Of a stretch of 10,753 bases of DNA, positions 6,987 to 10,753 are shown piece after piece (positions within the stretch are counted from its first letter, which is position 1; each line of letters opens with the position of its first letter). The stretch is from positions 1 to 10,753 of the forward strand of contig MLAK01000113.1 of the NCBI GenBank assembly GCA_001839685.1, in the 5' to 3' direction. Under the pieces are notes generated by a model, which was not told where the DNA came from, did no database searches, and was given only the letters and a program-made list of their open reading frames with translations. This DNA is from Tritrichomonas foetus (lineage: Eukaryota > Parabasalia > Tritrichomonadida > Tritrichomonadidae). The translations under genes were made by a program, and so were the position numbers.

Positions 6987-8690
6987 ATGAATTGCTTACT
7001 CGGGAAATTTGGCATAATGAACGATTTTTGTAAAACAGAGATAGAAATACAGGATAATTGTAATATATATAAAGAAGTTGCACAGAAATTGAATTTCGCT
7101 ACTAACAAAATTCGAATTTGGACGATTCAAAATGAATTAAATGAAAATAATACTCCAAATCCAAAAATTAATTCCTTAAAAATTGATAAAATCATTTCTA
7201 ATTCTGAAAAAATCGAGAATATTCAATCAACGATCCTTTTTATTCAAATAAAAGGTGAAAATGAACCTTTATTGATGCCCTTAATCGCACTTCTTGTTAA
7301 GATTTATACAAGAGTAAAAGAAAATCCAATGCTTTATGTTGGAATCATTTTCGTATCCCCAAACAAACTAATTAAAGAAATTTCAGAAGTCATCAAAAAT
7401 TCACTAAACATTGATTCCAAGTATAAAGTGAATGTTTTTCATGAAAAAGGTCCAACTGAGATTTTTCTATTAAATGAAAATAAATCAATTTCGAAAAATT
7501 CTCTAAACCATGGTTCTTTCATCATTCTTGATGTTCCTAGAAAAGTTGATTGGTCTTATCAAATAACTGCATGTAAATCTTTTCAAGAAAATCACAAAAA
7601 TCAATCCAACATCATTCGATATTGCGATAAAATGTTAGATATATTGCCAGAAAGTCCAATTGATTTCTCATTTTTATATTATAATACACAGATTATAGAA
7701 TTGGTCGATTATAATGATGGGAAGAGTTATGGATTATTTGAAATCCCGTCAAGAATTTCAATATTTCAGCTTGAAGGATTTATATCACAATATTTTGGAT
7801 TGATCCTCGATTGTCAAAGAAATAAAATCATATTTTTTGATGAAGGTCCATCATTACATCCAATATTAAAAATCAAAACGAAAAACAAATCACCAAAGAA
7901 AAAACTCTATTCAAATACCTCATCATCCAATGAATTCAATGATACTCATAAGATATTCTTTTTAATTGTTGATTACAATTTCGTATACTCAGAAAGTTAT
8001 TTGTCTTTGATGACAACATTTACTAGTCAGAAACCTTTTAATTTTTGTAAAACTTTTAATTTTTTCATTGATACGAATGAAGAAAATTTAATTAGTATTA
8101 AATACATTAAAATCAATATTTTAGATTCTTTCGAAGATGGTAATCACAATACAAAATCCCCAAAATTAAAAATTGATATCGAATCACTCAGATGTTACTG
8201 GACTTCAAAAGAAACCGGTTTAATTTTAAGTGATTTCCTAAATGATGATGAAGAAATCACGAAAGATGATGCTCTCACTAAAATTTTAAGAGTTGAGGTA
8301 ATTCCAGCAGATCAAAGAAAAAGAAAATTTAATAGACTCGATGTTTATCAATCATATCTTAATAACAATGAAAAGGAATTAATTATTAGTGGAATTCCAA
8401 TAATTTTAAATGTTGATCGTATAGAAAAGTCACAAAATATCAAAAACAAAATTTCCAATTTTTTCGATTTTGATTCCAATTCTATCAACTTAGAAAAAGT
8501 TCAACTCTATCTACCACAAAACTTGGAAAACTATGGGAAATCTAATGTTTCTATTGGAAACCAGTTAGTCAATTCGATAATTCCCTTTGATCCAAGCTTT
8601 TTAATTTCAAATGATCAAAAATTGACTTTTTTACGAAATAAAATCAATTCGATTTTCTTTATTACAAATTTTGATAAAGTTAATATATAA
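6987..8690 (+). CDS. USP7-like C-terminal ubiquitin-like domain array (HUBL)
   Basis: 567 codons from ATG 6987. The protein follows the USP7 C-terminal half in order. A first ubiquitin-like unit spans about 1-90 (VAQKLNFATNKIRIWTIQ resembles the GFPQDQIRLWPMQ strand and helix). A second spans about 95-182 (MLYVGIIFVSPN, KLIKEISEVI, GSFIILDVP) and a third about 222-300 (FLYYNTQIIELVDYN, ISIFQLEGFISQYFGL). Two more fill about 350-567 (ILRVEVIPADQR, IISGIPIILNVDRIE, LEKVQLYLP). In USP7 this array binds partners, and its last units with the C-terminal tail activate the catalytic domain. Here the catalytic domain is dead, so a binding scaffold role is the natural inference. The first residues correspond to sequence after the start of the first unit, and family-like sequence continues upstream of this ATG in the same frame, so the ATG is probably internal to a once continuous gene. 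As an alternative, an Inr-like TCATTTA at 6954-6960 could drive a separate transcript. The body is very AT-rich, like the 3' part of the upstream half. Confidence 0.85.
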   Translation: MNCLLGKFGIMNDFCKTEIEIQDNCNIYKEVAQKLNFATNKIRIWTIQNELNENNTPNPKINSLKIDKIISNSEKIENIQSTILFIQIKGENEPLLMPLIALLVKIYTRVKENPMLYVGIIFVSPNKLIKEISEVIKNSLNIDSKYKVNVFHEKGPTEIFLLNENKSISKNSLNHGSFIILDVPRKVDWSYQITACKSFQENHKNQSNIIRYCDKMLDILPESPIDFSFLYYNTQIIELVDYNDGKSYGLFEIPSRISIFQLEGFISQYFGLILDCQRNKIIFFDEGPSLHPILKIKTKNKSPKKKLYSNTSSSNEFNDTHKIFFLIVDYNFVYSESYLSLMTTFTSQKPFNFCKTFNFFIDTNEENLISIKYIKINILDSFEDGNHNTKSPKLKIDIESLRCYWTSKETGLILSDFLNDDEEITKDDALTKILRVEVIPADQRKRKFNRLDVYQSYLNNNEKELIISGIPIILNVDRIEKSQNIKNKISNFFDFDSNSINLEKVQLYLPQNLENYGKSNVSIGNQLVNSIIPFDPSFLISNDQKLTFLRNKINSIFFITNFDKVNI

Positions 8691-9107
8691 TATTGTTAAA
8701 TTTTTAATGTGTGTATGTTAGAATATTACTTCATGATGGAAGATTTTTATTGTAATGTTTTCAATAAAATAATTATTCATGGTAACAGCTTTTTTCAATA
8801 CTCTTTATTTTTTTTCTTTGATAAAAATGTGGTTTCATGAAGAAGAATTTGAATCAATATTATCACATTGTACTGGTGTTCATATATATGTGGTTAAATA
8901 ATTGATGATTTGGAAATCTCCAGTAAGCGTGACATCATTTTTTTATAACAAGAAAAAAGAAAATTTTCGGTTTTACAGAATATTGTGATAAAAATTATAG
9001 ATTAAATATTTTCAATAGAATTTGTTTACATAGTAAGAAGGAATTATATTTTACATGTTTACCGCTAATATAAAATATATTTTTCGAATAAATATGTTAC
9101 TGATCAT
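8691..9107. other. 3' spacer between convergent USP7-like and kinase genes, with candidate TAAA signal
   Basis: TAAA at 8697-8700, seven bases after the USP7-like stop, is a candidate cleavage signal. The rest is AT-rich with T tracts and shows no gene, RNA or repeat that I can support. A 42-codon frame at 8715-8840 has no recognisable content. Confidence 0.5.
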
Positions 9108-10166
9108 TCAGCTAAAACGCCTTCCTAATGGCATGATTTTCTGATTAAGTATATTCTTTGGTGGGAACGTTTGAAGATGATGAACTGTTAGAATTTTTCT
9201 TGTTGATGTGCATGCATAAATCGGAAATCTTGCTAATGCAAGTCCAGATGACATGAATTTTTTATAACCATGTGAAACCTCAATAGTCTTTCCTGTACAG
9301 TTTATGTCTCTAAACAATTGGGATGACAAGCCTACCGAGTTATTTGTTGATTGTCTGCAAATATTAAAAATGTTCATGGAAAGAATGTCTTTCACAGACA
9401 TCCTATTTTCTGGTTTGACAACAACAGTATTTTTAATAATTGTCTTCAACTCACAAGGAATCTCTTTCTTAATAGTATATAGTCCATTCAGTATTTCTTT
9501 TGTCATATATTTTGTTCCCTGAGCATGAGACCAAGGAATCTGCCCTGTTGCAAGCACGATAATCAATATACCGAGTGACCAAATATCTGCTTTAATTTTG
9601 TTATGAGGTACTTTTCGTAAAATTTCTGGTGGAGTATATAATAAAGTCCCCTTGAATTCGCGTGTCAGCTCGTATTCTTCTTGGAAGCAAGTCAAGCCAA
9701 AATCACTCAATTTTAATCTGCCATAATTGTCAATTAAAATATTTTGTGGTTTTAAGTCACAATGCGCATAGTTCATTTCATGCATGTACAACAAAGCATT
9801 TGCGATTTGATAAATTATTTGTACCAAAAGATCTCCAGAAATTCCCTCATTTCCAATCAGATCACATAGTGTTCCATTTGGGCAGTACTCGAAAATCATG
9901 ATAAAAAAGCTCTCGTACTGGAATGCATCATATAAGCGAATAATATTATCATGATACAAATGCATCAATGCTTCGACTTCTTGATGAAAAGAATTCCATT
10001 TGTTTGAGTCCTTTGCGAAAATCACTTTTGCAGCAAAGTCCTGTTGAAATGAAATATTTGTCACTTTGTAAACAGTTGCGTACCCGCCCTTGCCTATTAC
10101 TTCGTGAAACTCGTAATTCTTTACAACTGTGCCTTCTGGAATGATTTATCCTGAGTTCGAATTCAT
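9108..10166 (-). CDS. Ser/Thr protein kinase with an in-frame TAA near its start (possible recent pseudogene)
   Basis: The kinase frame is open without a break from 10145 down to TGA 9108-9110 (345 sense codons). In order it shows IGKGGYATVYKV (glycine loop, 10097-10062), FAAKV (ATP lysine codon 10026-10028), HQEVEAL (helix C Glu), MIFEYCPNGTL (hinge), AHCDLKPQNIL (catalytic loop, near 9764), DFG (9696-9704), GTLLYTPPEI, DIWSLG and an NRMSVKDIL-type end of the domain, then a tail of about 85 residues of unknown role. Asp and Lys of the catalytic loop remain, but HRD is HCD, making it a non-RD kinase. The only upstream ATG (10164-10166) reads MNSNSG, then TAA (10146-10148), then IIPEGTVVKNYEF. 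TAA may stem from a Gln codon. The next in-frame ATG (9963-9965) lies after the ATP lysine and would give a headless protein. So the gene is disabled, misread by one base, or starts in an unusual way. Subgroup (CAMK/ULK-like) is uncertain. Confidence 0.82.
10146..10148 (-). other. In-frame TAA in codon 7 of the kinase reading frame
   Basis: The stop separates MNSNSG from IIPEGTVVKN. Both sides are in the same frame, so a single substitution (for example CAA to TAA) accounts for it. No trichomonad-type intron (GTATGT start, ACTAACACACAG end) is present to remove it. Confidence 0.75.
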
Positions 10167-10188
10167 CAATACTCGATATGTAAAAAAA

Positions 10189-10195
10189 AATATGA
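10189..10195 (-). promoter_or_regulatory. Weak initiator-like motif upstream of the kinase ATG
   Basis: On the minus strand TCATATT fits the relaxed initiator TCA-Y-W. With the A at 10193 as +1, the leader to the ATG at 10166 is 27 bases. The match is short and could be chance, but it supports the upstream ATG as the original start. Confidence 0.25.
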
Positions 10196-10719
10196 TATTT
10201 TTTCGTTTGAAAATTGTGAATGGAGAAACATTATCAAAATTGACTCACCTAACAAAAGTTTTCAAATTTAGCTATTGAATTTTGTATCATTGTATTGAAT
10301 TAATACAAAGATGGTATTGAAATTATAAAGGATACATATTCAAATTTCACGGAGTCATCAAATTTGAGATAAATATTTTTGAATGATCCATTGAATATCA
10401 TTATTATTTCAATATAATATATGCAGATTTGTGGAGGAAACTTTTTCAACGACTCTAATCGTTCTGAAAATATAAATTTTATGTGTTGAAAAGCGCTTTT
10501 GTATGTGATGAATAATAATTTTATTAGTATTTATTTGGAGATTTATCTTGATAAAAAACTATGGGAAATATATAATAATCATTTTTACTCTAAATATTAC
10601 TCCATGAAAAATTCCATTCACATGTTGGAATATCTGGCGTTATTGAAAGATGTTACGATTATGTAGAAACTAGTATTAATATATCTTGAATTTGGGAAGA
10701 ATAAAAAAAGAAAGAAAAC

Positions 10720-10720
<1 letters not shown>
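10196..10720. other. Spacer upstream of the kinase, no supportable gene
   Basis: About 520 bases of AT-rich sequence. Short open stretches exist, for example 20 codons from ATG 10604, but none shows a recognisable motif or initiator. Confidence 0.55.

Positions 10721-10753
<33 letters not shown>
10721..10753. repeat. Homopolymer run of 33 A at the window end
   Basis: A pure A run preceded by A-rich sequence (from about 10701). It ends the window and is most simply an assembly break at a homopolymer. A retroposed poly(A) tail is possible, but no processed gene copy precedes it. Confidence 0.95.

Noticed and set aside
6950..6990. Spliceosomal intron joining the USP7-like halves
   Set aside because: No trichomonad-type 5' GTATGT or 3' ACTAACACACAG motif is present in the junction, and the overlapping open frames need only a one-base change.
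5330..7108. Four minus-strand open frames (5330-5587, 5738-5923, 6299-6568, 6866-7108) inside the USP7-like locus
   Set aside because: They are antisense shadows of a conserved coding region; none has recognisable content.
7100..7110. ACTAACA motif resembling an intron branch/3' site
   Set aside because: It lies inside a continuously open conserved frame and lacks the following CACAG.
8715..8840. 42-codon frame after the USP7-like stop, in the same frame
   Set aside because: It could suggest stop readthrough, but the USP7 homology ends before the TAA and a second TAA follows at 8697-8699. The stretch is rich in Phe and Tyr, as expected by chance in T-rich DNA.
9304..9901. Two plus-strand open frames (9304-9522 and 9662-9901) opposite the kinase
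   Set aside because: Both are antisense to conserved kinase motifs, so they are shadows.
10146..10148. Reassigned genetic code (TAA read as Gln) to explain the kinase stop
   Set aside because: TAA ends both USP7-like parts at sensible places, and TAG and TGA end other genes. One internal TAA is not enough to claim a code change.
10604..10666. 20-codon plus-strand frame near the window end
   Set aside because: Too short, with no motif or promoter evidence.
1..10753. CRISPR arrays, tRNA or rRNA genes, inverted-repeat transposon ends
   Set aside because: No regularly spaced repeats, no tRNA B-box-like GGTTCGANNCC, and no clear terminal inverted repeats or transposase motifs were seen by eye on either strand.

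Overview
The window reads as nuclear DNA of an AT-rich protist. The likeliest source is a parabasalid (trichomonad) such as Tritrichomonas. The reasons are intron-free genes, several protein-kinase copies in different stages of decay, TCA-Y-T-W-Y initiator-like motifs 12-30 bases before start codons, TAAA directly after a stop codon, and long relic-bearing spacers. The lineage is inferred from style, not from a marker gene. The last 33 bases are a pure A run, probably a contig edge.

Layout. Bases 16-524 (minus strand) hold the N-terminal half of a CAMK-like protein kinase, broken where the DFG motif should be. Bases 525-3261 are spacer with two decayed stretches: an unidentified coding relic at 1332-1767 and, at 1884-2131, the N-lobe of a kinase that is a paralogue of the one at 9108-10166. 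Bases 3262-4722 (minus) encode a 486-residue, probably secreted, coiled-coil protein with 14 N-glycosylation sequons. A 192-base divergent promoter separates it from a USP7-type gene on the plus strand. That gene is split between 4915-6966 (MATH-like domain plus USP domain) and 6987-8690 (C-terminal ubiquitin-like array). Bases 9108-10166 (minus) encode a Ser/Thr kinase with a full catalytic domain but an in-frame TAA six codons after its only plausible ATG. The remaining 3' spacer shows nothing I can support.

The most interesting locus is the USP7 homologue. It is collinear with USP7 over about 1,270 codons, yet the catalytic Cys is Leu and the catalytic His is Lys, so it should be an inactive pseudo-deubiquitinase. 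It is cut by a single -1 frame change next to an A8 run that forms the heptamer A AAA AAA in the correct phase. The two halves could be one frameshifted protein, two separately expressed modules, or a product of an indel or assembly error. Apart from the shared promoter of the glycoprotein and USP genes, I see no evidence that these genes act in one pathway.
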